A stretch of 64,000 nucleotides of DNA from Chitinophaga nivalis (lineage in GTDB: Bacteria; Bacteroidota; Bacteroidia; Chitinophagales; Chitinophagaceae): positions 4,700,087 through 4,764,086 of the forward strand of contig NZ_JAPDNR010000001.1 of assembly GCF_025989125.1 (NCBI RefSeq). The letters are read 5' to 3'. Shown piece after piece: positions 24,452 through 32,875 of the stretch; within the stretch, counting starts at the first letter, position 1, and every line of letters begins with the position of its first letter. The notes below the pieces were generated by a model. It was not told the origin of the DNA and did not search any database. It was given only the letters and a program-made list of their open reading frames with translations. Both the position numbers and the translations under genes were made by a program.

Positions 24452-24709
24452 ATGGAAAAACATAGTGTTACGGTCATCATAAAAGGCCAGCCCTATGGCT
24501 TGATCATCACGGTAAACCCCGGAACCTTTGAAACGGTCTACGAAGTAGTTCCTGACATCCGCGCCTATGTACTGGAAGATTTTCAACCCCAATACCCAAC
24601 CTTTACTGCCGATCATACCGATACTGTAGAAAAACGTATCCGTATTGTGGAAACAGAGCAGATTGCGCGCATTATCTGGCAGGAAATCCTGAATAAAATG
24701 GACGAGTAG
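24452..24709 (+). CDS. Small hypothetical protein
   Basis: An 85-residue cytoplasmic protein starting MEKHSVTVIIKG. It has an acidic middle and an alpha-helical C-terminus (TEQIARIIWQEILNKM). I do not recognise the family and see no signal peptide. An ATG 10 codons upstream overlaps the preceding terminator stem, so 24452 is the better start. A short ACCCGT/ACGGGT hairpin with a T-rich tail at 24743-24776 may end its transcript. Confidence 0.55.
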   Translation: MEKHSVTVIIKGQPYGLIITVNPGTFETVYEVVPDIRAYVLEDFQPQYPTFTADHTDTVEKRIRIVETEQIARIIWQEILNKMDE

Positions 24710-24832
24710 AAAGGGCGGTGAATGACCACTTCAATGATGGTAACCCGTTGCAACTCACGGGTATTATATCTTTTTTAACGCAACAAACCAATTCCCCTTT
24801 GTACCTTCGCGTTAAAGCGCGCGTGAAAAGTT

Positions 24833-25708
24833 ATGATGGTAACAGACAAAACTTACAAATACACTAACCGGCGGGAACGCATTATCTTTTTAGTGAAACT
24901 GATTGCTTATGCAGGCATTGTTTATTTTAACCTCGATCATCCTGCTGGCTATAATAAATTAACCTGGCTCTTTAAGATCACCAACGCCCTGTCTTTTTTC
25001 CTGGGCGCCAATCTCCTGATATCATTGGGATGGCTGGTGGTATTGTCGTGGTATACCCGGCATCACCGCAGTAAGCCGCTGGAGCGGGACAATTTCGTAC
25101 TGGGGATTAACCGTATCACTTCTGTACTGAATACTATTTTTATCATCCTGGCACTGATGCTGTTTTTTGGGATCGATCTGTTGAAGTTTGTGACCAGTAT
25201 CACCATCGTGGCGGCGGCCATCGCCTTGTTGTCCAAGGATTATATTACCAATATGATCAATGGGCTGATCATTATGTTTTCGGATCAGTTGTCGCTGGGC
25301 GATCATGTACGTATCGGAGAGTATAAGGGAAAGGTGTTGGACATTACCCTTATTAATGTGGTATTGCAGAATGAAGATGATGATATTGTCATCATCCCCA
25401 ACTCGGTGGTGTTTACTTCCATTGTATTAAACCAATCGAAACAGAATATTAAAAAACTGACGATAGAATTTGAACTGGATCATAAACACCCCTATACGCC
25501 GGAATTGCTGGAACATCGGTTGCAGCAATCGATCAGCGAATATGAACGGCATTATAACCCCGAGAGTTTCTCGCTCAAAACACTGGAAATAAAAAAGGAT
25601 TTTGTACAGTTTAAAGTGCAGTTGCTGATGCCGGTTTCCAATAAAGAAACAGAACGGCTGATCCGCCGGGCATTGAATACAGAAATTATCAGTATCGCAG
25701 AAGGGTAA
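24833..25708 (+). CDS. MscS-family mechanosensitive ion channel
   Basis: A 291-residue protein with three or four membrane helices, ending in a pore-lining helix (TSITIVAAAIALLSKDYITNMINGL, about 120-145). The conserved MscS beta domain follows (SLGDHVRIGEYKGKVLDITLINVVLQNEDDDIVIIPNSVVF, about 150-192), then an alpha/beta cytoplasmic cage domain. It should release solutes on hypo-osmotic shock. It is a single-gene unit ahead of a strong terminator shared with the convergent decarboxylase gene. Confidence 0.9.
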   Translation: MMVTDKTYKYTNRRERIIFLVKLIAYAGIVYFNLDHPAGYNKLTWLFKITNALSFFLGANLLISLGWLVVLSWYTRHHRSKPLERDNFVLGINRITSVLNTIFIILALMLFFGIDLLKFVTSITIVAAAIALLSKDYITNMINGLIIMFSDQLSLGDHVRIGEYKGKVLDITLINVVLQNEDDDIVIIPNSVVFTSIVLNQSKQNIKKLTIEFELDHKHPYTPELLEHRLQQSISEYERHYNPESFSLKTLEIKKDFVQFKVQLLMPVSNKETERLIRRALNTEIISIAEG

Positions 25709-25716
25709 TGGCAGTA

Positions 25717-25760
25717 CGCATTTGCAGGTAGCAACAACGTAGCTGCTGCCTGCAAATGCG
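25717..25760. terminator. Bidirectional terminator between mscS-like and decarboxylase genes
   Basis: A perfect 12-bp stem is formed by CGCATTTGCAGG (25717-25728) and CCTGCAAATGCG (25749-25760), with inner GGTAGCA/TGCTGCC pairing. Confidence 0.85.
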
Positions 25761-25767
25761 GGATTGT

Positions 25768-26913
25768 TTAAAGCACCGGTACTGCCGTACTGGTGAAGGT
25801 GGCTGCTATTTCCGCCACCAGCATATCTATCTGGGCAGTTGTTACGTTGGGCATACAAATAATATGCGACCAGCCGTTTTCAGAAGCCAGCTGCCACTTC
25901 CGGCGGATGTTTCCCGCAGGATCGGGAAACACCACCGTAATGGAATGGGGATTACGCCAGGCCTGAATGCCGATTTCGTGGAAACGTTCTACAGCATAGG
26001 CAGCTACGGATAGGCTGTGCCGGGCCCTTTCCTTTAATCCTGCAAGGCCCAGGCTTTTCAGTGCATACCATAAAAACAACGGACTATGGCCGTTTCTTGA
26101 ACCGGTGATGGTGGTATCCATACTACCGATATAGGCGACGGATCGGGCGATCCTGTCGCGATTGGATCTTTTAGCTACCACTACGCCGCAGGGGATAGGG
26201 GAGCCGATAAATTTATGCCCGCTGATGGCCATGCTGTCGGCGCCGTCAGCAAAGTCGAAAGCAGGCCGGGGTTCAATGAATGCGCTGTAGCTACCGGATA
26301 ATGCGCCGTCACAATGGATGTAATGATGGCGGATGGCCAGCTCTTTCAGGATACCTTTAATTCTGCCTACATCATCCCGGGCTTCGGTCATGGTAGTACC
26401 AATATTGGCCAGGATAATTACCGGCATATGCCGGTTCATCCGGATGGTATTCTGGAGATCTTCGTAGTCAATTTCCCCGTTTTCCCGCGTACGGATGACG
26501 ATACTGGGCATATCCAGCAGGTGCAGGTTTTTCTGTACGCTGTAATGGGTCGCCTCCGAATAATAAACCATGCCTTTAGGATAAAGCTCCCGGGCCAGGT
26601 AAAGGCCGTACAGGTTACCTTCTGATCCGCCGTTGGTAACATACCCCCACCAGTCGTCCGAAGGGGCGCGAAACAGCTTCGCAAAGAACTCCACCACGTA
26701 TTTTTCCATTTCCCTGGACCCTACGGCATAGGTAGAGGTGACAAAAGGATCGCCGAGGTTATTAAGCGGGTAACTGAGAAACGGGAGCAGGGGGGAGTAA
26801 TCGAAATCTTTGGATACAGGATAACCCAGAAAGTTGTTGGTACAGGTTTGTACCTGTTCCAAAAGGCTGTCCAGCTGCGCGGCTTCAGTGGCAGGTAAAT
26901 GATACGTGGTCAT
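25768..26913 (-). CDS. hdc: PLP-dependent histidine decarboxylase
   Basis: A 381-residue group II amino-acid decarboxylase. Throughout its length it resembles the PLP-type histidine decarboxylase of Gram-negative bacteria: NFLGYPVSKDFDYS, WGYVTNGGSEGNLYGLYLAREL, YSEATHYSV, and ILANIGTTMTEA. The PLP-lysine motif SGHKFIGSPIPCGVVVAKR is at about 231-249 (Lys234), followed by TITGSRNGHSPLFLW. It would convert histidine to histamine and CO2; another aromatic or diamino substrate is possible. No histidine/histamine antiporter is adjacent. The start at 26913 is chosen on family length; ATGs at 26949 and 26973 would extend it. It is divergent from an Lrp-type regulator. Confidence 0.85.
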   Translation of the reverse strand: MTTYHLPATEAAQLDSLLEQVQTCTNNFLGYPVSKDFDYSPLLPFLSYPLNNLGDPFVTSTYAVGSREMEKYVVEFFAKLFRAPSDDWWGYVTNGGSEGNLYGLYLARELYPKGMVYYSEATHYSVQKNLHLLDMPSIVIRTRENGEIDYEDLQNTIRMNRHMPVIILANIGTTMTEARDDVGRIKGILKELAIRHHYIHCDGALSGSYSAFIEPRPAFDFADGADSMAISGHKFIGSPIPCGVVVAKRSNRDRIARSVAYIGSMDTTITGSRNGHSPLFLWYALKSLGLAGLKERARHSLSVAAYAVERFHEIGIQAWRNPHSITVVFPDPAGNIRRKWQLASENGWSHIICMPNVTTAQIDMLVAEIAATFTSTAVPVL

Positions 26914-27158
26914 AATCGGCAATTGATTTTCGCGGAAGATAGCGGCCATCCGGCTGCGTTTCAGGTACGGCACAGCGCATTATCTCCACAAAAATGGTGA
27001 ATTACAGGTTTCTTATGCTGCGAAGCTAGGTATTAACAAGTGAATTTATCTGGTGAGGGTATTTATTCAGAAAATATATACTAATTTTATTGATAATGCA
27101 GATAGATTAAGCTGTTTTGAGGCTGCCGGATGCCTTCCGGCAGAAAAAACTAACTGTT

Positions 27159-27623
27159 ATGGATACACTGGATAAAACAGACCGCCGCATTTTGCAGGTA
27201 TTACAAACGAATGCCCGTTTAAATACAAAAGAAATCGCGCATCGTATAGGGCTTTCCGTTACCCCTACCTACGAACGCCTGAAAAAGATAGAAAAGCTGG
27301 GCATCATTAAGGATTATGTGACCTTGTTACATGGGGAGATGATTGGCAAGACCCTGGTGGCTTTCTGCAATGTGTCCCTGCAACTGCATTCGCAGCCGTT
27401 GCTGAAAAAGTTTGAAGCTGCCATCGCCAAAATGGAAGAAGTAATGGAGTGCTACCACGTGGCAGGCACTTACGACTACCTGCTGAAAGTAGTGGTAGAC
27501 GACATGCGTAGCTATCAGCATTTTCTGACGAATAAGCTGGCGGCTATAGAGAACATTGCGCAGGTACACAGTTCATTTGTAATGACGGAAATCAAGCATA
27601 CCACGGCTTATGGCCTGGTATAA
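27159..27623 (+). CDS. Lrp/AsnC family transcriptional regulator
   Basis: The 154-residue protein has an N-terminal helix-turn-helix (DKTDRRILQVLQTNARLNTKEIAHRIGLS, about 4-33) and a C-terminal RAM ligand-binding domain (CYHVAGTYDYLLKVVVDDM, TEIKHTTAYGLV). It is divergent from the histidine decarboxylase gene across about 245 bp, so it may sense an amino acid and control that gene. That is inference from position. The ATG at 27159 is preferred over a TTG 14 codons upstream. Confidence 0.9.
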   Translation: MDTLDKTDRRILQVLQTNARLNTKEIAHRIGLSVTPTYERLKKIEKLGIIKDYVTLLHGEMIGKTLVAFCNVSLQLHSQPLLKKFEAAIAKMEEVMECYHVAGTYDYLLKVVVDDMRSYQHFLTNKLAAIENIAQVHSSFVMTEIKHTTAYGLV

Positions 27624-29645
27624 TCAATTGCGCAATACACTGACCCCGCTAACGGGATGGTCTTGTAATACCACGGTATAACCCCGGGTACTGGCATCCT
27701 GGTCATCAGACAACGGCAGGGTAAAATAGAAGCTGCTGCCACTGCCGGGGGTACTGTGAAACCAGATACGTCCTTTGTTGCGTTCTACGAAATCTTTGGA
27801 CAGGTGCAGGCCTAATCCGCAGCCTTTTTCATTCTGGGTACCGGTAGTAGAGTAGTAGATGTTAGAGAAAATCCGGTGCTGGTTTTCGGTAGGAATACCA
27901 TTCCCATTATCGCGGACGGTGATCTCCGCCAGGTCTTTGTCGATACGGGCGGTGATGATCACTTCTCCGCCGCCGGGCGTGAATTTAATCGCATTGTTGA
28001 TCAGGTTGCGCAATACCAGGCGAATCATGTCCGGATCTGCATATACCATCATAGAGGTATTGAGGTGATGTTCCAGCTTTACGTCTTTCTGACGGGCGAG
28101 GGTTTGCAGCAATTCAAATTCCTGGTTGAGCAGCAGCGTCACATCAAAATCATCGGCTTTTACCCCGATGCCTTTCATCTGGTTGCTGGCCCACTGCAGC
28201 ATATTATCCATCATGTACGCGGTATTTTTTACATCCCGCCATAATTCATCTGTATAATAACGAAACTGCTGGGGATCTATCTTATCATCCTTTAAGAGGA
28301 ACAACAGCCCTTCCAGGATGGCCAGGGGAGAGCGGAGGTCATGGGAGATGACCGAGAAGATTTTATCTTTTACCTGGTTCAGATTTTCCAGGGTAGCGTT
28401 TTGTTCCAGGATAATCCGGTTTTGCATCGACACTTCCCGGTTTTTATTGTTTATCTCCAGATAGAGTTCCTGTTGTCGCTTATAGAGGCGGTATACCATC
28501 ACGGTAATCATCAGGAGGGCCAGAAATAAGGCCGCAGCAGACAAAACCAGTACCCGTTGCTGCTGAATAGTGGCGAGATGCATTTGTTGTTCTTTTTTCA
28601 GCAACACATTTTCCCGTTGCTTTTTCTGGGATTCATATTTTTCCTGTGAACGGTTGATCTGTCTTCTTTTCTCTACATTAAAAAAATCAATGTTACGCTC
28701 ACTGAATTGTTTATAATTCAACAGCGCTGCGGCATAGTCTTTCCGGGCAGAATCCAGCCGGTAACGTACTTTATAATACGTCATTTCGTTTTTCACATTA
28801 CCCAGCTTCTGATTGATTTCCCGGGCTGCTGCCAGGTTCTTTTCCGCACTTCGCAGATCGCCCAGCAGGGTTTGTACCTCGGCCAGGTTCAGACTGGCTT
28901 TGGTGAGGCCGGGTAAATTATCGGTAGACTTATAATAGGTGGCAGACAGCTGATGGTAACGGAGTGCTTCGGTATATTGACGCAGCATCATGGCAATGAT
29001 ACCCATGTTTTCATAGGTATAGGCCAATCCCCGCAAATCATGGTGGGAGAGTTTGATTTTCTCGGCTTTCTCCAGAAAATACATCGCGGAATCCGGCATC
29101 TTCAGCGCAATATAGGCGGAGCCGATATTGTTCAGGCTTTTGGCGATTTCTTTTTGCTGCCGTAGCTGTTGCTTGATATGTAAAGATCTTTTAAGGTATA
29201 CCAGGGCATCCCGGGGGCTGTTCTGCTCCGTGAAAATATTGCCGACGTCATTATTCAGGACACTGAGCATGGTGAGGTCGCCCTGCTTTTCTGCCATTTT
29301 CAGGGCGGTGATGGTCAGCTGCATCTGCTGGTCGAGATTCCCTTTGGTATTTTCTACCAGTGCCAGATTACGGGTGGCCCATACTTTACCATTGGTATAG
29401 TGCAGGCTGTCGCTTAGTAGCAGGGCTTCATTGCCAAATTTGGCTGCCAGGGCAGCGTCTTTCGTAAAAAGTAGTCTGCCTGCCTGATTCAACAGGTTGA
29501 TACGCGCTGTATCCGCGGTGGTATGTAGTTTCAGAGAAGCTTGTAGGCTGTCGGCTGAGGATTGCTGCGCACGGACTGCAGGGGATAGTAAAAAAAGACA
29601 AAGAGGGATTAAAAAGCATTTACTCAAAGGTATGGCCGGCAGCAT
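27624..29645 (-). CDS. TPR-containing membrane sensor histidine kinase
   Basis: A 673-residue protein. It has a signal peptide/anchor (MLPAIPLSKCFLIPLCLFLL...AVRAQ), a periplasmic array of about six TPR repeats (about 50-330) and one membrane helix (about 365-387). A coiled-coil linker leads to the HisKA domain with phospho-acceptor His435 in SVISHDLRSPL, then HATPase_c with NLINNAIKFTPGGG, DNGNGIP and GCGLGLHL. No response regulator is adjacent, so its partner lies elsewhere. The ATG at 29645 places the signal peptide correctly; one at 29804 adds 53 unlikely residues. It ends directly beside the Lrp gene's stop codon (convergent). Confidence 0.9.
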   Translation of the reverse strand: MLPAIPLSKCFLIPLCLFLLSPAVRAQQSSADSLQASLKLHTTADTARINLLNQAGRLLFTKDAALAAKFGNEALLLSDSLHYTNGKVWATRNLALVENTKGNLDQQMQLTITALKMAEKQGDLTMLSVLNNDVGNIFTEQNSPRDALVYLKRSLHIKQQLRQQKEIAKSLNNIGSAYIALKMPDSAMYFLEKAEKIKLSHHDLRGLAYTYENMGIIAMMLRQYTEALRYHQLSATYYKSTDNLPGLTKASLNLAEVQTLLGDLRSAEKNLAAAREINQKLGNVKNEMTYYKVRYRLDSARKDYAAALLNYKQFSERNIDFFNVEKRRQINRSQEKYESQKKQRENVLLKKEQQMHLATIQQQRVLVLSAAALFLALLMITVMVYRLYKRQQELYLEINNKNREVSMQNRIILEQNATLENLNQVKDKIFSVISHDLRSPLAILEGLLFLLKDDKIDPQQFRYYTDELWRDVKNTAYMMDNMLQWASNQMKGIGVKADDFDVTLLLNQEFELLQTLARQKDVKLEHHLNTSMMVYADPDMIRLVLRNLINNAIKFTPGGGEVIITARIDKDLAEITVRDNGNGIPTENQHRIFSNIYYSTTGTQNEKGCGLGLHLSKDFVERNKGRIWFHSTPGSGSSFYFTLPLSDDQDASTRGYTVVLQDHPVSGVSVLRN

Positions 29646-30145
29646 AGTATAAGTATAATATAATGTTGGCTGTGACAAAGTGGAGCGGTTCTGGGGCGGT
29701 CCACCGGAAATATAGGTTAAAATTAAAAATAATGTGGGATGATTCAAAAGATGTTGATATAATTTATGCGGGATACCGTGTGATTTTTGTGTTAGAACGG
29801 TCAATTTATGATAATCGCTGTGATGCCAGGTAAGTTTTTATCTTGTAGGGATGCCGCGCGGGGCTTTATCTTTGGCTTCCTGATACCCCGGAAGGAGCGA
29901 AGGAAGAAGTTTGTCCGGATAATGTCTGAACTTATCTAGCTGTCTGGCGGCGCGGTTACCGCCCCTGTATCCGTTCATCCGGCGGGTTCATTTTATGGCC
30001 CGATTTACAGGATAGCCTGATCCCTGTTTTTTCGTACTGCCGGCAGCGTTATAACAGTAGTGCATCGCTATCAGCATACAAACATTGATCATATCTTCAT
30101 CCGGGTTTATATTTGTAGTCATCCGATATATAAAAAAGAAAATGT
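29646..30145. other. 500-bp divergent region, no gene
   Basis: This lies between the histidine kinase (leftward) and the SelW-like gene (rightward). It contains the promoter at 30085. I see nothing else that is coding. Confidence 0.55.
30085..30115 (+). promoter_or_regulatory. Promoter of the SelW-like gene
   Basis: TTG (30085-30087), a 20-nt spacer and TATATTTG (30108-30115) fit the Bacteroidota promoter, 30 nt before the ATG. Confidence 0.7.
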
Positions 30146-30424
30146 ATGAAACCAGTCATCACCATTGCCTATTGTCCAAAATGCGGCTGGTTGCTGCGTG
30201 CTGCCTACATGGCGCAGGAACTGCTGACCACCTTTGCCGACGACCTGGGCGGCGTTACGTTGCGTCCTGCTGAAGTAGCAGGTACCTATATTATCTACCT
30301 GGAAGAAACCATCCTGTTCGACCGCAAGGAGCAAGGCCATTTCCCGGAAATAAAAGCACTGAAACAGTTGGTACGCGACCAGGTAAATCCCGGCAAAAAC
30401 CTGGGACATTCCGACCGTACCTGA
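30146..30424 (+). CDS. SelT/SelW/SelH (Rdx) family thioredoxin-like protein
   Basis: A 92-residue protein with the Rdx-family N-terminus ITIAYCPKCGWLLRAAYMAQELL, carrying a CxxC redox pair at Cys10 and Cys13. In selenoprotein W relatives the second cysteine is selenocysteine; here both are cysteines. The middle (LRPAEVAGTYIIYLEETILFDRK) matches the thioredoxin-like fold of the family. Its substrate is unknown. It precedes the outer-membrane gene at 30500 by 75 bp, but a separate promoter is visible there. Confidence 0.88.
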   Translation: MKPVITIAYCPKCGWLLRAAYMAQELLTTFADDLGGVTLRPAEVAGTYIIYLEETILFDRKEQGHFPEIKALKQLVRDQVNPGKNLGHSDRT

Positions 30425-30485
30425 AACCATAAAAATTAACGAATGGTCTGCGGGATAATTCATTAGCTGTAATACCTTTTTCATT

Positions 30486-30493
30486 TACATTTG
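30486..30493 (+). promoter_or_regulatory. -7 promoter element abutting the start codon at 30500
   Basis: TAcaTTTG is an exact -7 consensus that ends only 6 nt before the ATG at 30500. A transcript from it would have almost no 5' leader. The -33 match is weak (TTAG at about 20 nt upstream). Confidence 0.5.
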
Positions 30494-30499
30494 CAGCCT

Positions 30500-31687
30500 A
30501 TGATAAGTAAGATCCTTTTTGTAACGGCGTTTATCAGTGTAACAGTAACAGGCGTAAAGGCGCAGCAGGACAGTATTGTAAAAGCCGGCATCTCACCGGA
30601 AAGCATACACGATAGTTTACCGTTGCGCAAGCGGAGTTTTTTCCCCCTGCCCGTTTTAGGATACTCTCCTGAAAAGGGGCTGGAGATCGGAGCAGCAATG
30701 CTGTATTCTTTTTATACAGATAATAAAAATCCCGATGCCCGTACCCGCAATTCTACCATCAATCTGATACCTGCTATCACTACAGAACGGCAATTCAAGA
30801 TAGATCTGAAAACAGATATCTGGACGCGGGCTAATACCTGGCACTTCAAAAGCAATCTCCGGTATCATAATTTTCCGATTTACTTTTATGGCATTGGCGA
30901 TACGACCCATCACGACAGTCGTTCCCTGTTGAATAATGTGCGCTATAAAGTGCAACTGGAAGGAGAGCGGCGTGTTGGCGGTCATTTTTACGTCGGCGCT
31001 TCCATCCTGTATCAGCACGATACCTACAGCAGTAAAGATGATAAAGGTATTTACAACACCATGCCGCTGACAGACAAGGCTGGCGGTCATGTTACTTTCC
31101 TGGGACTGACCGGTATCTTCGATAACCGCGATAATCAGAACTACACCCGGCATGGCTGGTGGCTGAAACTGAATGCGGCCTATGCCCCGGGTTTTCTCAG
31201 TACCAGGCCGCTCTTCAAGCTGGAGGCACAGGGCTCACATTTCCTGGCATTATCTCCCAAAAGCACCCTGGGATTTAATGGCATCTTTAATAGTCTGCAG
31301 GGAGATAACCTGCCTTTCTATCTGCTGCCGGAAATGGGGAATGATAATATTATGCGGGGTTATTATACAGGTCGCTATCGCAATCAGAATTACCTGGCGG
31401 TACAAACTGAATACCGGTATCTCATAGATCCTAAAATGCATATCCATATCTGGTTCGTAGATATAAAACCAAAATTCGCACTGGCTGCTTTTGCCGGTAC
31501 CGGATCGGTGTTCAGTAATCACGACTTCCGTTTCAGCGGATTCAAACCCAGCTACGGTCTTGGCGTACGTTACTTCTATGATGAAAATGCGAAACTGACT
31601 ATTCGTATAGACTATGCCGTAGGAGAGAAGCGTTTCGGTGAATCCCGGCAAAAAGGACTTTATCTTTCGCTGGCGGAAGCATTTTAA
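30500..31687 (+). CDS. BamA/Omp85-type outer-membrane barrel protein without POTRA domains
   Basis: A 395-residue protein with a signal peptide (MISKILFVTAFISVTVTGVKAQ), a short linker, then a 16-strand-type barrel from about residue 45. PLPVLGYSPEKGLEIGAAMLYSF is the typical barrel entry. NIMRGYYTGRYRNQNY carries the (V/I/M)RGY motif of the Omp85 loop-6 lock, and the last strand ends in LYLSLAEAF. It lacks POTRA domains, so it is not BamA itself. Such 'surface antigen' barrels have unknown cargo. A TTG three codons upstream is an alternative start, but it overlaps a promoter element. Confidence 0.85.
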   Translation: MISKILFVTAFISVTVTGVKAQQDSIVKAGISPESIHDSLPLRKRSFFPLPVLGYSPEKGLEIGAAMLYSFYTDNKNPDARTRNSTINLIPAITTERQFKIDLKTDIWTRANTWHFKSNLRYHNFPIYFYGIGDTTHHDSRSLLNNVRYKVQLEGERRVGGHFYVGASILYQHDTYSSKDDKGIYNTMPLTDKAGGHVTFLGLTGIFDNRDNQNYTRHGWWLKLNAAYAPGFLSTRPLFKLEAQGSHFLALSPKSTLGFNGIFNSLQGDNLPFYLLPEMGNDNIMRGYYTGRYRNQNYLAVQTEYRYLIDPKMHIHIWFVDIKPKFALAAFAGTGSVFSNHDFRFSGFKPSYGLGVRYFYDENAKLTIRIDYAVGEKRFGESRQKGLYLSLAEAF

Positions 31688-31774
31688 TGATATTTTAAGC
31701 AGTGGTTTTGGTGCTTGTTATGTGATAACAATTTGGTAACTTCCAATTGATTCAACTCACCAAAATCACTGTTT

Positions 31775-32794
31775 ATGAAAATTCCACACCTGCTCTCGGC
31801 AGCTACATTAGCACTGGCTATTACGGGATCTGTTCATGCCCAGGACAAATCCGGCGTTGCTCCCCATTCGAAATTCTATCTTAAAGTTGCCGGTGGTTAT
31901 TTCTTTAGTGTTTTCCCCGGTCAGTACCCCAATGTAGGCCCATATCCGCCCCAGGACCTGCGTACAGAGTTTACCCCCGGCCGGCCGCTGGATACACTGA
32001 GCCGTAAGATCCTCACGGGTTCCTATGGCGAAGGTGTCAGAGGAGGTTTAACTTTTGGTTACAACATTAACAAATACCTGGCAGTGGAAGGAACCTTCAA
32101 CTATTTCAGCAGCAGAAAGAACCTGATGACACGTAGTCTGGCTACAGTAGCAGGTTCAGGGAAAGTGCTGGGAAGTGTCGAATCCAACGGGCATGTGAAT
32201 GCCATAGATTTTGCACCCAGCCTGGTAGTAAGTCCGGGATATGAAAAAGTAAATCCATATGTGCGTATTGGTGTAGTGGTACCTTTATGGGGCCACCTGA
32301 CCATTGAAACGGAAGCTACGCAGTTATCTGCTCCTCCGGCTGGTTTGCCGGTGCCTCCGGGTGCGATGGTACTCACAAACATTTCCAGGAAAGAACAAAT
32401 CAAACCTAATCCTACCATCGGTGTGCAGGGTGCATTGGGTGTTGCCTTCACGGTTTCTCCCCGCTTTGGCGTGTTTGTAGAAGCAGAGTACCGCAATGTG
32501 CCGGTGCGTAGTAAGGAGAAGGAAATCACGGCGTATACAGAAACCAATACCCTGGTTAATGGCGCCACCGGCGCTACTATTCAGGCATTGCCGGGCCGCA
32601 ATCTGGACAACCTGAGTGTGGCGGAGAAAAACACGAAGTATGTGACTACACTGGATAAAGGTTCCAATACGGAAGTAGGAAAGAAAGGAGCCCAAACGTT
32701 ATATAAAAATAATAATGAACCGTCCAACGATTTGAAATCCTATATCAATGTTGGAGGACTGGGGCTTAATGCCGGCATAAAATTCCGGCTGTAG
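31775..32794 (+). CDS. Outer-membrane beta-barrel protein (small porin-like)
   Basis: A 339-residue protein with a signal peptide (MKIPHLLSAATLALAITGSVHAQ). Alternating amphipathic strands indicate an eight-strand OmpA/OmpW-like barrel (FYLKVAGGYFFSVFPGQYP, GVRGGLTFGYNINKYLAVEGTFNY, VNPYVRIGVVVPLW, FGVFVEAEYRNVPV). The final GLNAGIKFRL is the typical barrel C-terminus. Long, polar loops, including one rich in Pro/Ala (APPAGLPVPPGAM), are probably surface exposed. The function is unknown. It is 87 bp downstream of the Omp85-like gene and may be co-transcribed. It ends before a strong terminator. Confidence 0.8.
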   Translation: MKIPHLLSAATLALAITGSVHAQDKSGVAPHSKFYLKVAGGYFFSVFPGQYPNVGPYPPQDLRTEFTPGRPLDTLSRKILTGSYGEGVRGGLTFGYNINKYLAVEGTFNYFSSRKNLMTRSLATVAGSGKVLGSVESNGHVNAIDFAPSLVVSPGYEKVNPYVRIGVVVPLWGHLTIETEATQLSAPPAGLPVPPGAMVLTNISRKEQIKPNPTIGVQGALGVAFTVSPRFGVFVEAEYRNVPVRSKEKEITAYTETNTLVNGATGATIQALPGRNLDNLSVAEKNTKYVTTLDKGSNTEVGKKGAQTLYKNNNEPSNDLKSYINVGGLGLNAGIKFRL

Positions 32795-32814
32795 TCCGGT
32801 CTGCGGAATAATGA

Positions 32815-32875
32815 CGGATTACACAGGACGTGACAGATATAATATATCCATCACTACCTGTGTAATCCGTTTTTT
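32815..32875 (+). terminator. Terminator between the barrel gene and the aldo/keto reductase
   Basis: A perfect 13-bp stem is formed by CGGATTACACAGG (32815-32827) and CCTGTGTAATCCG (32857-32869), followed by six Ts. It reaches the stop codon of the convergent reductase gene. Confidence 0.9.

Noticed and set aside
29646..29804. N-terminal extension of the histidine kinase to 29804
   Set aside because: It would place 53 polar residues before a clear signal peptide at MLPAIPLSKCFL; the ATG at 29645 is better.
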